Shown here: piece by piece, positions 42,731-52,582 of the stretch | Numbering within the stretch: the stretch's first letter is position 1 | How the letters are laid out: the number at the start of each line of letters is the position of its first letter | Assembly: GCF_009827595.1 (NCBI RefSeq) | Contig: NZ_WTYT01000001.1 | Coordinates: forward strand, 186,001-250,000 | DNA from: Altericroceibacterium endophyticum | Lineage (GTDB): Bacteria > Pseudomonadota > Alphaproteobacteria > Sphingomonadales > Sphingomonadaceae | DNA: 64,000 bases | Direction: 5' to 3' | The notes under the pieces: model-generated | The model's database searches: none | What the model was told of the DNA's origin: nothing | Seen by the model: the letters and a program-made list of their open reading frames with translations, nothing else | Made by a program: the position numbers and the translations under genes

Positions 42731-45165
42731 GCTTTCTGGCCGAAAGAACCGGCTTGCGCCTTGCTGACCATACTTTGGTGGTCTGTGGGTGCCTGCTCAG
42801 CCTGACAATTGTGATGTGGGTCAGCGAAAGCGTTCTCGTCACCATGGCCTATGGCGGCGGATTGCTGGCTCTGGGCGCATTGGCCATATTTATCAGCCGC
42901 CATAAAATCGCGCTGCAGGCCAGCGATCATGCGGTTGTGCCTGACTGGGCGCTGACCGCTGCCGCAATTGCGGATGATCATGCCGGGCTCGCCATTACGG
43001 ATCATGATGGCCGTATGCTCTGCGGGAATCCCCTGTTCAACCGCTGGTTCGGCGGGGGCTGTGTGCCGCCGCGACTGGCTCTGGATGACGATTATGATGC
43101 GACCTTGCAGCTCGCCGCGCGTGCTGCACGGCGGGATGGCGAGGCGCATCAGCGGGTGTGCCGTGGTCAGGAAATCTGGGATGTAACGATCAAGAGAGCG
43201 GGGCGCGGTGACGATTATCTGATCTGGCGCTTTACCAAGATCGGCGTGTCGCATCCTGTCGAGGGGATGAAGGAACGTCTTACCTCATCCGTGGGGCGCA
43301 TGTTCAGCCAGGCTGCTGTTGAAATCGTTCTGGTGGGCGCTGACGGCGCCATTCGTGCGGTCACGCCAGGCTTCGCCAAACGGGCTGGGGCCGATTCTGA
43401 GGCGGATCTGACCGGGCAGGATTTTGTTGCCTTGCTTCGAACCGATGAGCGCGAGCAGATCTATTTCGCGCGTGAAGGACGCAGTGGCAGTCCCCAAATA
43501 TTGGTGAGGGTTCCGCTTTCAGATCCGGAAATGAAATCGGATGAGGGCGATGGCGAACTGTCGTTGATGCTGTTGTTCGATTCTGCCGTCGGCATTGGCG
43601 TGCAGGGCACCGATCAAGGGCAGGCACCCGAATTGGAAGCTCTGCTGGAGAAGCTTCCGCTTGGCCTCGCCATGACCAATAAGGATGGTTATTTCCTGTT
43701 TGCCAATCCCGCGTTTCACCGTGCTGCCGGGTTGGGTGAAGAGGAATTGCCTTCCTATCCCTCTGATCTCGTCATTCAGGAAGATAAGGGCGCGCTCTCT
43801 AACGCGGTGCGCCGCTATAGTACGGGAGCGACCGGGCGCGGCGATGTCACCGTTCGGTTGCGCTCTGAACCAGATGAACCGGTGTCGTTTGGCATTGCCG
43901 CTGTTCGCGGTCTTGGTGAAGCCACCATTCTGCTCAGTATTGCCGATTCATCCGAAGAAACCCGCTTGCGCCGACAGGTGGCCCAGGCGACGAAGATGCA
44001 GGCCGTCGGTCAGCTTGCAGGCGGCGTAGCGCATGATTTCAACAATGTGCTGACCGCCATCATCGGCTATTGCGATCTGATGTTGCTGCGTCATTTGCCG
44101 GGTGACAGCGATTATGATGATATTCAGCAGATCAAGGCGAATTCGAACCGTGCGGCATCGCTGACGCGGCAATTGCTAGCATTTTCGCGGCAGCAGACGT
44201 TGCGGCCTGAAGTGGTGCAATTGCCTGATGTCCTGTCGGAAGTGTCGCAGTTGCTCAAGCGGCTGCTGGGCGCCAAGATCACGCTCAAGATTCATCATGC
44301 CAGAGGGTTGGGGCCAGTCCGCGCGGATCCGCGTCAACTTGAACAAGTGATCATCAATCTTGCCGTCAATGCGCGCGATGCCATTCAGTCGAATGGTCGG
44401 GACGGTGAACAAACCGGCGGCACACTCAGTTTCTGCACGCGCGCCGTGTCACGCGCCGATATCGAGCGGCTGGAAAGCGATATCATTCCGGTCGGTGAAT
44501 ATACGGCACTGATCGCGGAAGATACTGGTGGCGGCATTTCACCAGAAGCGCTCGGCAAGATCTTTGAACCCTTTTTCACGACCAAGGAGCAGGGCAAGGG
44601 CACGGGCCTTGGCCTTTCGACGGTGTACGGTATCGTTAAACAATCGGGCGGTTTTGTCTTTGCCGATAATGTTACCGATGCGGCAAATCGCATTACAGGC
44701 GCACGTTTCACGGTTTATCTGCCCATCCATAATGCGCCGACTGAAATACAGGCCCGCCAGGAGCCAGAGCCAGCCAGTCGCTGGTCGGGCGGCGGGCACA
44801 TCCTGCTGGTCGAAGACGAAGACATGGTTCGCGCGGTCGCGGAGCGCGCTCTGCTGCGTCAGGGATATGAGGTTACCGCCGCGCGCGATGGGGATGAAGG
44901 GCTGGAGCACATGCAGCCTGGTCGCTTTGATCTGGTTATCAGCGACGTCGTCATGCCGACGATGGACGGGCCGGCAATGGCGCGTGAGATTCGCAAGATC
45001 GAACCTGAGCTGCCGATATTGTTCATGTCGGGCTATGCGGAAGAACAATTGCGCAGCGACATCGATATCGATCGGATGCACTTTCTCCCCAAGCCGTTTT
45101 CGGTTCAGCAAATCGCCGCTAAAGTCTCCCAAATCCTTTCGCAAGGGCCGCACAGCGACCAGTGA
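42727..45165 (+). CDS. cckA: Hybrid histidine kinase CckA, cell-cycle
   Basis: This 812-residue kinase starts the CckA-ChpT-CtrA/CpdR phosphorelay that controls the alphaproteobacterial cell cycle. It has two membrane helices (LVVCGCLLSLTIVMWV and YGGGLLALGALAIFI), PAS-like regions at about 70-170, 185-260 and 295-400, then dimerisation helix with phospho-histidine H436 in GGVAHDFNNVLTAI, the ATPase domain (NLAVNARDA, GTGLGLSTVYGIV) and a C-terminal receiver with D740 in VISDVVMPTMDG and K789 in FLPKPFS. The HDFNN and DVVMP motifs are the CckA form. CpdR, a downstream target in this pathway, is encoded at 56.9 kb. Confidence 0.94.
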   Translation: MSFLAERTGLRLADHTLVVCGCLLSLTIVMWVSESVLVTMAYGGGLLALGALAIFISRHKIALQASDHAVVPDWALTAAAIADDHAGLAITDHDGRMLCGNPLFNRWFGGGCVPPRLALDDDYDATLQLAARAARRDGEAHQRVCRGQEIWDVTIKRAGRGDDYLIWRFTKIGVSHPVEGMKERLTSSVGRMFSQAAVEIVLVGADGAIRAVTPGFAKRAGADSEADLTGQDFVALLRTDEREQIYFAREGRSGSPQILVRVPLSDPEMKSDEGDGELSLMLLFDSAVGIGVQGTDQGQAPELEALLEKLPLGLAMTNKDGYFLFANPAFHRAAGLGEEELPSYPSDLVIQEDKGALSNAVRRYSTGATGRGDVTVRLRSEPDEPVSFGIAAVRGLGEATILLSIADSSEETRLRRQVAQATKMQAVGQLAGGVAHDFNNVLTAIIGYCDLMLLRHLPGDSDYDDIQQIKANSNRAASLTRQLLAFSRQQTLRPEVVQLPDVLSEVSQLLKRLLGAKITLKIHHARGLGPVRADPRQLEQVIINLAVNARDAIQSNGRDGEQTGGTLSFCTRAVSRADIERLESDIIPVGEYTALIAEDTGGGISPEALGKIFEPFFTTKEQGKGTGLGLSTVYGIVKQSGGFVFADNVTDAANRITGARFTVYLPIHNAPTEIQARQEPEPASRWSGGGHILLVEDEDMVRAVAERALLRQGYEVTAARDGDEGLEHMQPGRFDLVISDVVMPTMDGPAMAREIRKIEPELPILFMSGYAEEQLRSDIDIDRMHFLPKPFSVQQIAAKVSQILSQGPHSDQ

Positions 45166-45177
45166 TTTTTCACTTTT

Positions 45178-45215
45178 GTTCCACTCTTGTTCTTTGAGAA
45201 CAAATAGGATACATC
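45178..45215 (+). promoter_or_regulatory. recA promoter with LexA (SOS) box
   Basis: A GTTC-N7-GTTC box (45178-45192, spacer CACTCTT) is the alphaproteobacterial LexA site. It overlaps TTGTTC (45187-45192) as -35, with TACATC (45210-45215) 17 bases on as -10. A further GAAC at 45198-45201 makes a second, palindromic half with the right-hand GTTC. It lies 80 bases before the recA start. Confidence 0.85.
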
Positions 45216-45272
45216 CTTCGCATGATGCAGAAAGGGGGGGGCTCCCCCTAGGCAACCGAAGGAGGCCATGTC

Positions 45273-46337
45273 ATGGCGGCAAATCTGAAAGTGGTTGAAT
45301 CTAAGGAAAGCAACGTGGATCGCCAAAAAGCACTCGACGCCGCACTCGCACAGATTGACCGTGCCTTTGGCAAAGGCTCCGCCATGAAGCTGGGCAGCCG
45401 GGAAGCCATGCAGATCGAATCGGTCTCGTCAGGCTCGCTCGGGCTGGACATCGCCCTGGGTATCGGCGGATTGCCGCGTGGCCGGATTATCGAAATTTAT
45501 GGCCCGGAAAGTTCGGGTAAGACAACGCTCGCTCTGCATGCAATTGCAGAAGCGCAGAAAATCGGCGGAACGGCAGCCTTTGTCGACGCCGAACATGCAC
45601 TCGACCCCGTCTATGCCAAGGCGCTGGGGGTGAATATTGACGAACTGATCGTGTCTCAACCCGATACCGGTGAGCAGGCACTTGAAATTACCGATACGCT
45701 GGTGCGCTCAAACGCGGTGGATGTGTTGGTTGTTGATTCGGTTGCCGCTCTGGTGCCGCGGGCAGAAATCGAAGGCGAAATGGGTGACAGTCATGTCGGC
45801 CTCCAGGCCCGGTTGATGAGCCAGGCCCTGCGCAAGCTTACCGGGTCGATCAACCGTTCGAAATGTATGGTGATCTTCATCAACCAGGTGCGGATGAAGA
45901 TCGGTGTGATGTATGGTAACCCGGAAACGACGACGGGTGGCAACGCACTGAAATTCTACGCGTCTGTGCGCCTGGACATTCGCCGGATCGGTCAGATCAA
46001 GGATCGGGACGAGATTGTCGGCAATACCACGCGCGTAAAAGTGGTGAAGAACAAGGTCGCACCGCCTTTCAAACAAGTCGAATTCGATATCATGTATGGG
46101 GAGGGAATCTCCAAGATTGGTGAGATTCTCGATCTGGGGGTGAAGGCTGGCATCGTAGAGAAATCGGGTAGCTGGTTCTCTTATGATAGTATCCGGATTG
46201 GTCAGGGCCGCGAAAACGCGAAGACCTATCTCAAGGAACACACGGAAATTTGTGAAAGGCTGGAAGAGGCCATTCGCGGGAAGACCGATGAAGTGGCCGA
46301 AGAGATGATGACCGGTCCGAGCAAGGATGACGAATAG
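45273..46337 (+). CDS. recA: Recombinase RecA
   Basis: This 354-residue strand-exchange ATPase also activates LexA self-cleavage. Walker A is [13 protein letters not shown], the catalytic glutamate lies in [11 protein letters not shown], loop L1 follows at [10 protein letters not shown], the [14 protein letters not shown] strand is followed by [23 protein letters not shown] (L2, split in words here), and the [10 protein letters not shown] segment precedes an acidic tail. It starts at the ATG at 45273 with GGAGG upstream. A LexA box sits 80 bases upstream. A rho-independent terminator follows. It lies directly after cckA. Confidence 0.99.
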   Translation: MAANLKVVESKESNVDRQKALDAALAQIDRAFGKGSAMKLGSREAMQIESVSSGSLGLDIALGIGGLPRGRIIEIYGPESSGKTTLALHAIAEAQKIGGTAAFVDAEHALDPVYAKALGVNIDELIVSQPDTGEQALEITDTLVRSNAVDVLVVDSVAALVPRAEIEGEMGDSHVGLQARLMSQALRKLTGSINRSKCMVIFINQVRMKIGVMYGNPETTTGGNALKFYASVRLDIRRIGQIKDRDEIVGNTTRVKVVKNKVAPPFKQVEFDIMYGEGISKIGEILDLGVKAGIVEKSGSWFSYDSIRIGQGRENAKTYLKEHTEICERLEEAIRGKTDEVAEEMMTGPSKDDE

Positions 46338-46367
46338 ATCTTTGCTATCGATGTGTAGCTGATAATC

Positions 46368-46402
46368 AAAGGGGGCAGGGCGCTAAGCTCTGCCCTTTTT
46401 TA
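46368..46402 (+). terminator. Terminator after recA
   Basis: AAAGGGGGCAGGGC / GCTCTGCCCTTTTTT with loop GCTAA; the pairing includes one G-U. Confidence 0.9.
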
Positions 46403-46414
46403 TGGAGATGAGGA

Positions 46415-47248
46415 ATGGTGGATCGGTCTGATTGGGAATCCAGAATGGGCGATAAATGGGCCCGTGAATGGCGACAGACTGATCTCAGCTTTTCGCAGCT
46501 TACCCCGTATCTGCTGACCCGGATCACCGAACATTCTTTCACAAGCGCGCTCGACATTGGTTGCGGCGCTGGTGAACTGGCTCTCGCCGTTGCTGAAACG
46601 AACCCGCAGGCCGGGGTTACCGGCCTTGATATCTCCGCTAGCCTGATCGAAGTGGCACGCGAACGTGCCCATCTGCAGCACTCTCAGCCGACTTTCATAA
46701 AAGGCGACGCCGCACATTGGCAGCCCGAAGATAGCTTTGCGCCAGACCTGCTTTTTTCGCGCCATGGCGTGATGTTCTTTGACGATCCCCCTGCTGCCTT
46801 TGCGCATCTTTCCGAGATCGCCGCGCCCGATGCCCGGCTGGTATTTTCCTGTTTCAGGGCTTTGGAAGCGAATCCATTTTTTACTGAAATCGCGGCACTG
46901 CTTCCACCGGCTGATGGAGCTGCAGCTGCCCCAAATGCACCGGGGCCGTTTGCCTTTGCGGATAAAGACTATGTCCGCTCCATTCTTGAGGCTGGTGACT
47001 GGAGCGACATTCAGTTTGAAGCTTTCGACTATCCGGCAATTGCAGGACGCGGCGAAAATGCTGTTGACGACGCAGTGGCCTATTTCACCTCTATCGGACC
47101 TGCTGCTCGGGCTTTGTCTCAGATGGAGCAGAGTGAGCGGGAGCAGATATGCGAAGAGATTCGCCGGATCGCTGCTGCCAATTTGACAGGCGGAAAGGTG
47201 TCGCTTCAGGCGGCCGTGTGGATTGTGACGGCACGAAACGGGCGTTGA
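46415..47248 (+). CDS. Class I SAM-dependent methyltransferase
   Basis: This 277-residue methyltransferase of unknown substrate has motif I in SALDIGCGAGELALAV, the acidic SAM-ribose residue in GLDISASLIEVARERA, and motif II/III in FIKGDAAHWQ and FSRHGVMFFDDP. The C-terminal half (about 150-277) is less conserved and may hold the substrate site. GGAGATGAGGA precedes the ATG. It lies between recA's terminator and alaS on the same strand and is probably monocistronic. It resembles trans-aconitate/UbiE-like small-molecule methyltransferases; I would not name a substrate. Confidence 0.85.
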   Translation: MVDRSDWESRMGDKWAREWRQTDLSFSQLTPYLLTRITEHSFTSALDIGCGAGELALAVAETNPQAGVTGLDISASLIEVARERAHLQHSQPTFIKGDAAHWQPEDSFAPDLLFSRHGVMFFDDPPAAFAHLSEIAAPDARLVFSCFRALEANPFFTEIAALLPPADGAAAAPNAPGPFAFADKDYVRSILEAGDWSDIQFEAFDYPAIAGRGENAVDDAVAYFTSIGPAARALSQMEQSEREQICEEIRRIAAANLTGGKVSLQAAVWIVTARNGR

Positions 47249-47341
47249 TTGCCGTGCAAACAGGCATCTCGTCACTGATTATGGTCTGTTAGATGGTTTA
47301 AGGCGCTTGTCGTTCGCGATCCTGTGGCCTAATTGCCAGCC

Positions 47342-49993
47342 ATGCTTTCGACCAATGACATCCGCCGCACGTTCCTCGACTATTTCGCCAGTCATGATCA
47401 TCAGATCGTGCCTTCGGCGCCTCTGGTCCCCTATAACGATCCGTCGCTCATGTTCGTGAATGCCGGGATGGTCCCGTTCAAGAACATTTTCACCGGTCTG
47501 GAGACACCGCCAGCACCGCGCGCGACAGCGTCTCAAAAGTGCGTGCGCGCTGGCGGCAAGCACAATGATCTGGACAATGTCGGTTACACGGCCCGTCACC
47601 TGACATTGTTCGAAATGCTCGGCAATTTCAGCTTTGGCGATTATTTCAAAGAACGCGCCATTGAGCTCGCCTGGGGATTGGTAACTAAAGAATTTGGTCT
47701 TGATAAAGATCGTCTGCTGGTAACGATCTATCACACGGATGATGAAGCGTTCGATCTCTGGCGCAAGATTGCCGGTTTGCCGGAAGACCGCATTATCCGC
47801 ATCGCGACCAAGGACAATTTCTGGACTATGGGTTCAGATGGTCCCTGCGGTCCATGCTCGGAAATTTTCTGGGACCACGGGCCGGACGTTGCCGGTGGCC
47901 CTCCGGGCAGCCCCGATGAAGATGGTGATCGTTTCGTAGAGATCTGGAATCTCGTTTTCATGCAGCATCTGCAGGAAGCCGATGAGATTACCGGTAATCT
48001 GCCGCATCCCAGCATCGACACCGGCATGGGGCTTGAGCGGATTTCCACCGTGCTTCAGGGCGTCCACAGCGTGTTTGAAACGGATAGTTTTCAAACCCTT
48101 ATCGGTGCAAGTGAAGAGTTGACCGGAACCAAGGCGCAAGGTGAAAGCCGGGCGAGTCATCAGATCATTGCCGATCACCTGCGGTCCACCAGCTTCCTGC
48201 TCGCCGATGGTGTTTTGCCCTCGAATGAAGGGCGCGGTTATGTCCTGCGCCGTATCATGCGCCGGGCCATGCGCCACGCGCATCTGCTGGGGGCCAAGGA
48301 GCCTTTGATGCACCGGTTGGTGCCTTCGCTCGTCGGCGAAATGGGGCAGGCCTATCCCGAATTGCCACGTGCTCAGGCGCTTATCAGCGAAGTGCTTGAA
48401 CGCGAAGAAACGCGCTTCCGGCAGACGCTTGATAAGGGGTTGCGCTTACTAGACGACGAAACAAACACGCTGGGCGAAGGCGATCAATTGCCGGGCGAAA
48501 CTGCATTTCGCCTCTATGACACCTTCGGCTTTCCCTATGATCTGACCGAGGATGCGCTGCGTCAGCGCGGTATCAAGGTTGATCGCGAAGGTTTTGATGA
48601 AGCCATGGCGCAGCAGAAGGCCGCTGCACGGGCCGCATGGAAAGGGTCGGGCGCTGCCGCAGACGAAGATGTCTGGTTCGACATTGCTGACCGCGAAGGG
48701 GCCACCGAATTCACTGGCTATAATGCGACATCTGGCGAAGGCCGTGTTGTCGCGCTGGTGGTCGATGGCAAGGAAGTGCAGAGCGCCGATGCCGGACAGG
48801 ATGTGATCATCCTGACCAATCAGACACCATTTTATGGTGAAAGCGGCGGACAGGCCGGTGATAGCGGCGTGATTAGCGACGAGCGGGGTCTGTCGATCAC
48901 TGTGACGGGCACCAGCAAGCCGCTTGGCCGCTTGCATGCCCACCGCGCGACGATCAATCACGGCCGTATCGCGGTTGACGACACGGTGCATATGACGGTG
49001 AATGCAGAGCGCCGTGATCGCATCCGGGCCAACCATTCGGCCACTCATCTCGTTCATGCCGCCTTGCGTCGCCGTCTTGGCGACCATGTTACGCAGAAGG
49101 GCTCCCTCGTCGAAGAAGGGCGCATGCGTTTCGATTTCTCCCACCCCAAACCGCTGACGGATGAAGATATCGCTGCGGTGGAAGCTGAGGTGAATGAAGA
49201 AATTCGCGCCAATGAAGAAGTTACCACCCGCTTGATGAGCCCGGATGAGGCCATTGAAGCCGGAGCGATGGCTCTGTTTGGCGAGAAATATGGCGATGAA
49301 GTTCGGGTGCTGTCCATGGGCCGCACCACTGAGGGGCGCAATTATTCGGTTGAGCTTTGCGGCGGTACCCATGTGAACGCGACGGGTGATATCGGCCTGT
49401 TCCGGATTATTTCGGAAAGCGCCGTATCTTCTGGTGTGCGCCGTATTGAAGTGATGACCGGCGAAGCGGCTCGGCAGTGGCTCGTCTCGCGCGAAGAAAC
49501 GCTGAAATCTGTGGCTAGTCTGCTGAAAACAGTTCCGGAAGAAGCAGAAGCCCGCGTCAAGGCGCTGGTCGATGAGCGTCGCAATCTGGAAAAAGAGCTG
49601 GCCGAAGCGCGTAAGCAGCTGGCGCTGGGTGGCGGCGGACAGTCCGGCGGTCCAGTGGATGAGACGATTGCTGGCGTGAAATTCTCCGGCCAAGTGCTGG
49701 AAGGGCTTAATCCCAAGGATTTGCGCGGGTTATTGGATGATGCGAAAAAACGCATGGAATCCGGCGTGGCTGCTATCGTTGCCGTGAATGAAGGCCGTGC
49801 TGCTTTTGCTGCTGCCGTGACTGCAGATCTGACAGATCGCTACGATGCTGTGGAAATCGTCAAGGCCGGCGTCGCAGCACTGGGCGGCAAGGGCGGCGGC
49901 GGTCGTCCCGATATGGCTCAGGGGGGAGGCCCGGATGGCACGAAAGCCGCAGACGCACTCGCTGCCGTTCGCGCCATCTTGCAGGGTGATTGA
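47342..49993 (+). CDS. alaS: Alanyl-tRNA synthetase
   Basis: This 883-residue enzyme charges tRNA-Ala. It starts [19 protein letters not shown], has the class II catalytic motifs ([50 protein letters not shown]), the tRNA recognition region, the editing domain with the zinc-binding [12 protein letters not shown] and CGGTHV, and a C-terminal coiled part ending in [14 protein letters not shown]. The ATG at 47342 follows the family N-terminus. A hairpin lies in the 248-base gap downstream. Confidence 0.98.
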   Translation: MLSTNDIRRTFLDYFASHDHQIVPSAPLVPYNDPSLMFVNAGMVPFKNIFTGLETPPAPRATASQKCVRAGGKHNDLDNVGYTARHLTLFEMLGNFSFGDYFKERAIELAWGLVTKEFGLDKDRLLVTIYHTDDEAFDLWRKIAGLPEDRIIRIATKDNFWTMGSDGPCGPCSEIFWDHGPDVAGGPPGSPDEDGDRFVEIWNLVFMQHLQEADEITGNLPHPSIDTGMGLERISTVLQGVHSVFETDSFQTLIGASEELTGTKAQGESRASHQIIADHLRSTSFLLADGVLPSNEGRGYVLRRIMRRAMRHAHLLGAKEPLMHRLVPSLVGEMGQAYPELPRAQALISEVLEREETRFRQTLDKGLRLLDDETNTLGEGDQLPGETAFRLYDTFGFPYDLTEDALRQRGIKVDREGFDEAMAQQKAAARAAWKGSGAAADEDVWFDIADREGATEFTGYNATSGEGRVVALVVDGKEVQSADAGQDVIILTNQTPFYGESGGQAGDSGVISDERGLSITVTGTSKPLGRLHAHRATINHGRIAVDDTVHMTVNAERRDRIRANHSATHLVHAALRRRLGDHVTQKGSLVEEGRMRFDFSHPKPLTDEDIAAVEAEVNEEIRANEEVTTRLMSPDEAIEAGAMALFGEKYGDEVRVLSMGRTTEGRNYSVELCGGTHVNATGDIGLFRIISESAVSSGVRRIEVMTGEAARQWLVSREETLKSVASLLKTVPEEAEARVKALVDERRNLEKELAEARKQLALGGGGQSGGPVDETIAGVKFSGQVLEGLNPKDLRGLLDDAKKRMESGVAAIVAVNEGRAAFAAAVTADLTDRYDAVEIVKAGVAALGGKGGGGRPDMAQGGGPDGTKAADALAAVRAILQGD

Positions 49994-50051
49994 TACCGGC
50001 TCGGCGGGCTGACCCTTGCGGTCAGCAACGCACCCAATCAAACCAACATCA

Positions 50052-50096
50052 GAGGCGAAGCAGGCGCAATTAGCTTGCTTCGCCTCAATTGTCTTT
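50052..50096. terminator. Terminator-like hairpin between alaS and the antiporter gene
   Basis: GAGGCGAAGCA (50052-50062) pairs perfectly with TGCTTCGCCTC (50076-50086); a weak T-rich tail (AATTGTCTTTT) follows on the plus strand. The convergent antiporter gene ends 155 bases further on. Confidence 0.6.
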
Positions 50097-50241
50097 TGCA
50101 CTGTCGGATGATGTCGGCTCTGCAGTGCCAGCTCGAACCGCGGGCTGGCTGAGTGTCGGATAATGCACCCCAGCACCAAGTCCAGGATAAGTGGCGCGAA
50201 GCCGACGGAAAGCTCGACGAACTGGTGCCCTTGATAGAGCT

Positions 50242-52005
50242 TCAGCTCTTTAAAGTGCTGGTTCGTAATTTGGGCTTGTGCTCCAGCGCTGCACCTTGCT
50301 GAATTTGCACACGATATTCGTCACGCTTTTCATGGATCGAAGCGATAACCGGGCCGACTGCAACGCCGAGATCGGTCAGCACGGCTTCTGATAGCTGCAA
50401 GGAACTTTCCAGCGTTTCAGGCACGGCATGCGTGGCACCGCTGCGATAGAGTTCGGCGGCATGTATCGTATCGCGTGCACGGGCAATGATCGACAAATCG
50501 GGATAGTTGCTGCGCAATTTGCGCGTGATCTGCTGGACCAATACGGGCTCATCCATCGTCAGGATTACCGCAGGGGCCGTCTCAATCCCCAGCTTGTCGA
50601 GCGCGTCGACGCGTGCTGCATTGCCGAAGACCGCTTGATAACCATCGCGTTTGGCTTGCTCGATCTGGTCCGAATCCGAATCAACCGCGACATATAGTTG
50701 ATCATGCTTGTCGAGCATCTGTGCGATCAAACGACCGACGCGGCCGCAACCGACAATGACCACGCGCGGTTCCCCGCTGTTCATGTCGACTTCTGACAAG
50801 TCTGGGATCGGCTCCACGCGCCGCGCGACGACCCGGCCGAGCAGGGCAAGCAAGGGGGTAATCGTCAGGCCTATTGCGGTTACGGTTTGCCAGAATTGCG
50901 CCGTACCGGGCTGGATAAGCAGGGCCTGAGTGGCTGCGGCCAGTACGATCAAGGTCGTTTCCGACGGGCTGGCCATCAATATGCCGGTTTCGGTCGCGGT
51001 GCCGCGGCGGGCGCCCATCAGGCGCAAGAGTACACCCGTAACCAAAGCCTTGAGAGTGAGGACGGAGACGACCGCGACTGCGAACATGCCGGCGTTGGCC
51101 GCGATTGTACTGAGATCGATACCCATCCCGACAGTAATCAGGAACACACCCAGGGCTAGGCCCTTGAACGGCTCCATGATGCCTTCAACTTCGGTGTGAT
51201 ATTCGGTTTCGGCAATCAGCAGGCCTGCGATCAGTGCGCCAACGATGGGTGACAGGCCAACTGCGGCTGTCGCCAGGCTGGCCCCCATCACCACCAGCAG
51301 CGAGGCTGCCAGAAAAAGTTCAGGGCTTTTGGTCCGCGCTGCCTGAGCGAATAGTTTGGGGAGCGCATAACGCCCGCCGATCATCATGACGATGACGAGC
51401 AGCAGACCCATCCACAATGTGTCGATCAGACCATCAAGGCCCTCACTCCCAGCATAGGGGGCAAGAGCGCCAAGCAGGAAGATGATCGGCACGATGGCAA
51501 TGTCTTCGAACAAGAGCATGGACAAGGCTGCGCGGCCAACCGGGGAGCGAGTGCCCGCCATGGGCAGCACCAACGCTGTGGATGACAGGGCAAGCGCGAG
51601 GCCGAGGCCAAGCGCGCCGGTCCAATATTGCCCCAGCATGGCCAGAAATGCCGTGATCAGGGAGCTGATAACCAGCAATTCCAGCGCACCAAGACCAAAG
51701 ACGAGCTTGCGCATCGCCCAGAGCCGGTTGAATGACAATTCCAGCCCGATCGTGAAAAGCAGCAGGATGATACCGAATTCGGCAAAGGGGCCGAGAGCTT
51801 CTGGATCGGTAATCGTCACATGGCTGAGCCATGGATGCGCATAGACGATGCGGCCGAGGCCATAAGGGCCCACAAGCACGCCGACCAGAATGAAGCCGAT
51901 AATGGGCGTGATGCGAAAGCGGGCGAAGACGGGTATGACTATACCTGCCGCGCCCAGGATCACGAGTGCATCAGATAGAATTGGTGATGAGAGTTCGCCG
52001 TGCAT
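50242..52005 (-). CDS. Monovalent cation:proton antiporter-2 (KefB/KefC type)
   Basis: This 587-residue inner-membrane transporter exchanges K+ (or Na+) for H+. Residues about 10-385 form 12 helices with the CPA2 pattern: ITPIIGFILVGVLVGPYGLG, EFGIILLLFTIGLELS and the LSSTALVLPM ion-site helix. A cytoplasmic TrkA-N Rossmann domain (about 405-530) has VVIVGCGRVGRLIAQML and an acidic VDSDSDQIE at the nucleotide ribose site, which suggests NAD(H)-linked gating. No KefF/KefG partner is adjacent. It could be a glutathione-gated KefB or an ungated homologue; the glutathione loop is not conserved enough to decide. Confidence 0.9.
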   Translation of the reverse strand: MHGELSSPILSDALVILGAAGIVIPVFARFRITPIIGFILVGVLVGPYGLGRIVYAHPWLSHVTITDPEALGPFAEFGIILLLFTIGLELSFNRLWAMRKLVFGLGALELLVISSLITAFLAMLGQYWTGALGLGLALALSSTALVLPMAGTRSPVGRAALSMLLFEDIAIVPIIFLLGALAPYAGSEGLDGLIDTLWMGLLLVIVMMIGGRYALPKLFAQAARTKSPELFLAASLLVVMGASLATAAVGLSPIVGALIAGLLIAETEYHTEVEGIMEPFKGLALGVFLITVGMGIDLSTIAANAGMFAVAVVSVLTLKALVTGVLLRLMGARRGTATETGILMASPSETTLIVLAAATQALLIQPGTAQFWQTVTAIGLTITPLLALLGRVVARRVEPIPDLSEVDMNSGEPRVVIVGCGRVGRLIAQMLDKHDQLYVAVDSDSDQIEQAKRDGYQAVFGNAARVDALDKLGIETAPAVILTMDEPVLVQQITRKLRSNYPDLSIIARARDTIHAAELYRSGATHAVPETLESSLQLSEAVLTDLGVAVGPVIASIHEKRDEYRVQIQQGAALEHKPKLRTSTLKS

Positions 52006-52142
52006 GGATGCCCCGAATGTCCTGTTCAGCCACTATGTCAGAAGCGAAGCCTGCTGCAAATCGGCGAGATGCAAAAGTTGGTAATTGTTGAAATCTTGCC
52101 CGAAGCTCTCACGTCTTTGACGATGAATTCAGGGCGTGGTGC

Positions 52143-52298
52143 TTATTCGCTGATCGCTGGCAGATCGTCGATCGGTGCGCTGCCGCCCAAATTGGCCGAG
52201 CTCCATGCACAGGATAACGCTGCGCCCAGAACGGGCAGGGGGACGGCCTTCAAGCCGGGTTCAAGTTCGAGGACTACGGGATTGGATGGTGTAGTCAT
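52143..52298 (-). CDS. Possible small ORF, 51 residues
   Basis: This frame is open from ATG 52298 (or 52307) to TAA. AGGGATG lies about eight bases before the second ATG. The product has a proline-rich lead (TTPSNPVVLELEPGLKAVPLP) and an Ala/Gly/Ser-rich centre with one cysteine; I recognise no family. It is separated by a terminator from infA and the other small ORF, so it would need its own promoter, and a TACTAT box 30 bases upstream is only suggestive. An antiparallel frame covers the same bases. I treat it as a candidate. Confidence 0.25.
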   Translation of the reverse strand: MTTPSNPVVLELEPGLKAVPLPVLGAALSCAWSSANLGGSAPIDDLPAISE

Positions 52299-52346
52299 TA
52301 AGGTCATCCCTGTTTTTCTGGAGGGCCTGCCATCGGCCCGGATAGT

Positions 52347-52377
52347 AAAAGCCCCCTCCGAACCGGTCGGAAGGGGC
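52347..52377 (-). terminator. Terminator after the 50-residue ORF
   Basis: Read on the minus strand, an 11-bp stem GCCCCTTCCGA / TCGGAGGGGGC (one G-U) with a CCGGT loop is followed by TTTT. It begins six bases after the stop codon of the small gene. Confidence 0.8.
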
Positions 52378-52382
52378 GGTTT

Positions 52383-52535
52383 TCAGTCCACCATATCGGC
52401 GACTACTCGCCTTAATTCGGAGCCTGAAAGCAATGTCTGCGCTGCTGCGGAGGAGCTGCGCGATGCGCGTGACTTACCACCAAAAGACAGCGAAAGGGTG
52501 GGGCGCTTGCGCGCCGCCATATTGTTTATTTCCAT
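52383..52535 (-). CDS. Small basic protein of 50 residues downstream of infA
   Basis: This gene is too short for usual cut-offs but well supported by signals: ATG at 52535 with GAGGAA five bases upstream, and a rho-independent terminator right after the TGA stop. The product starts MEINNMAARKRPTLSLSFG and continues with a Ser/Arg/Ala-rich stretch and an amphipathic end (LRRVVADMVD). It is basic, with no membrane helix and no cysteine. It follows infA by 47 bases on the same strand and probably shares its transcript. I recognise no family; small basic proteins next to translation genes sometimes bind RNA or the ribosome, but that is conjecture. Confidence 0.55.
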   Translation of the reverse strand: MEINNMAARKRPTLSLSFGGKSRASRSSSAAAQTLLSGSELRRVVADMVD

Positions 52536-52582
52536 TAAATTTCCTCAGGGCCGCCAGATGCAGCCCAATGATCAAGCCTGAA

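Noticed and set aside
52000-52581. 193-codon plus-strand frame between the antiporter and infA genes
   Set aside because: No coding pattern; it runs through the infA-downstream terminator and opposite two minus-strand small frames, one of which has proper signals.
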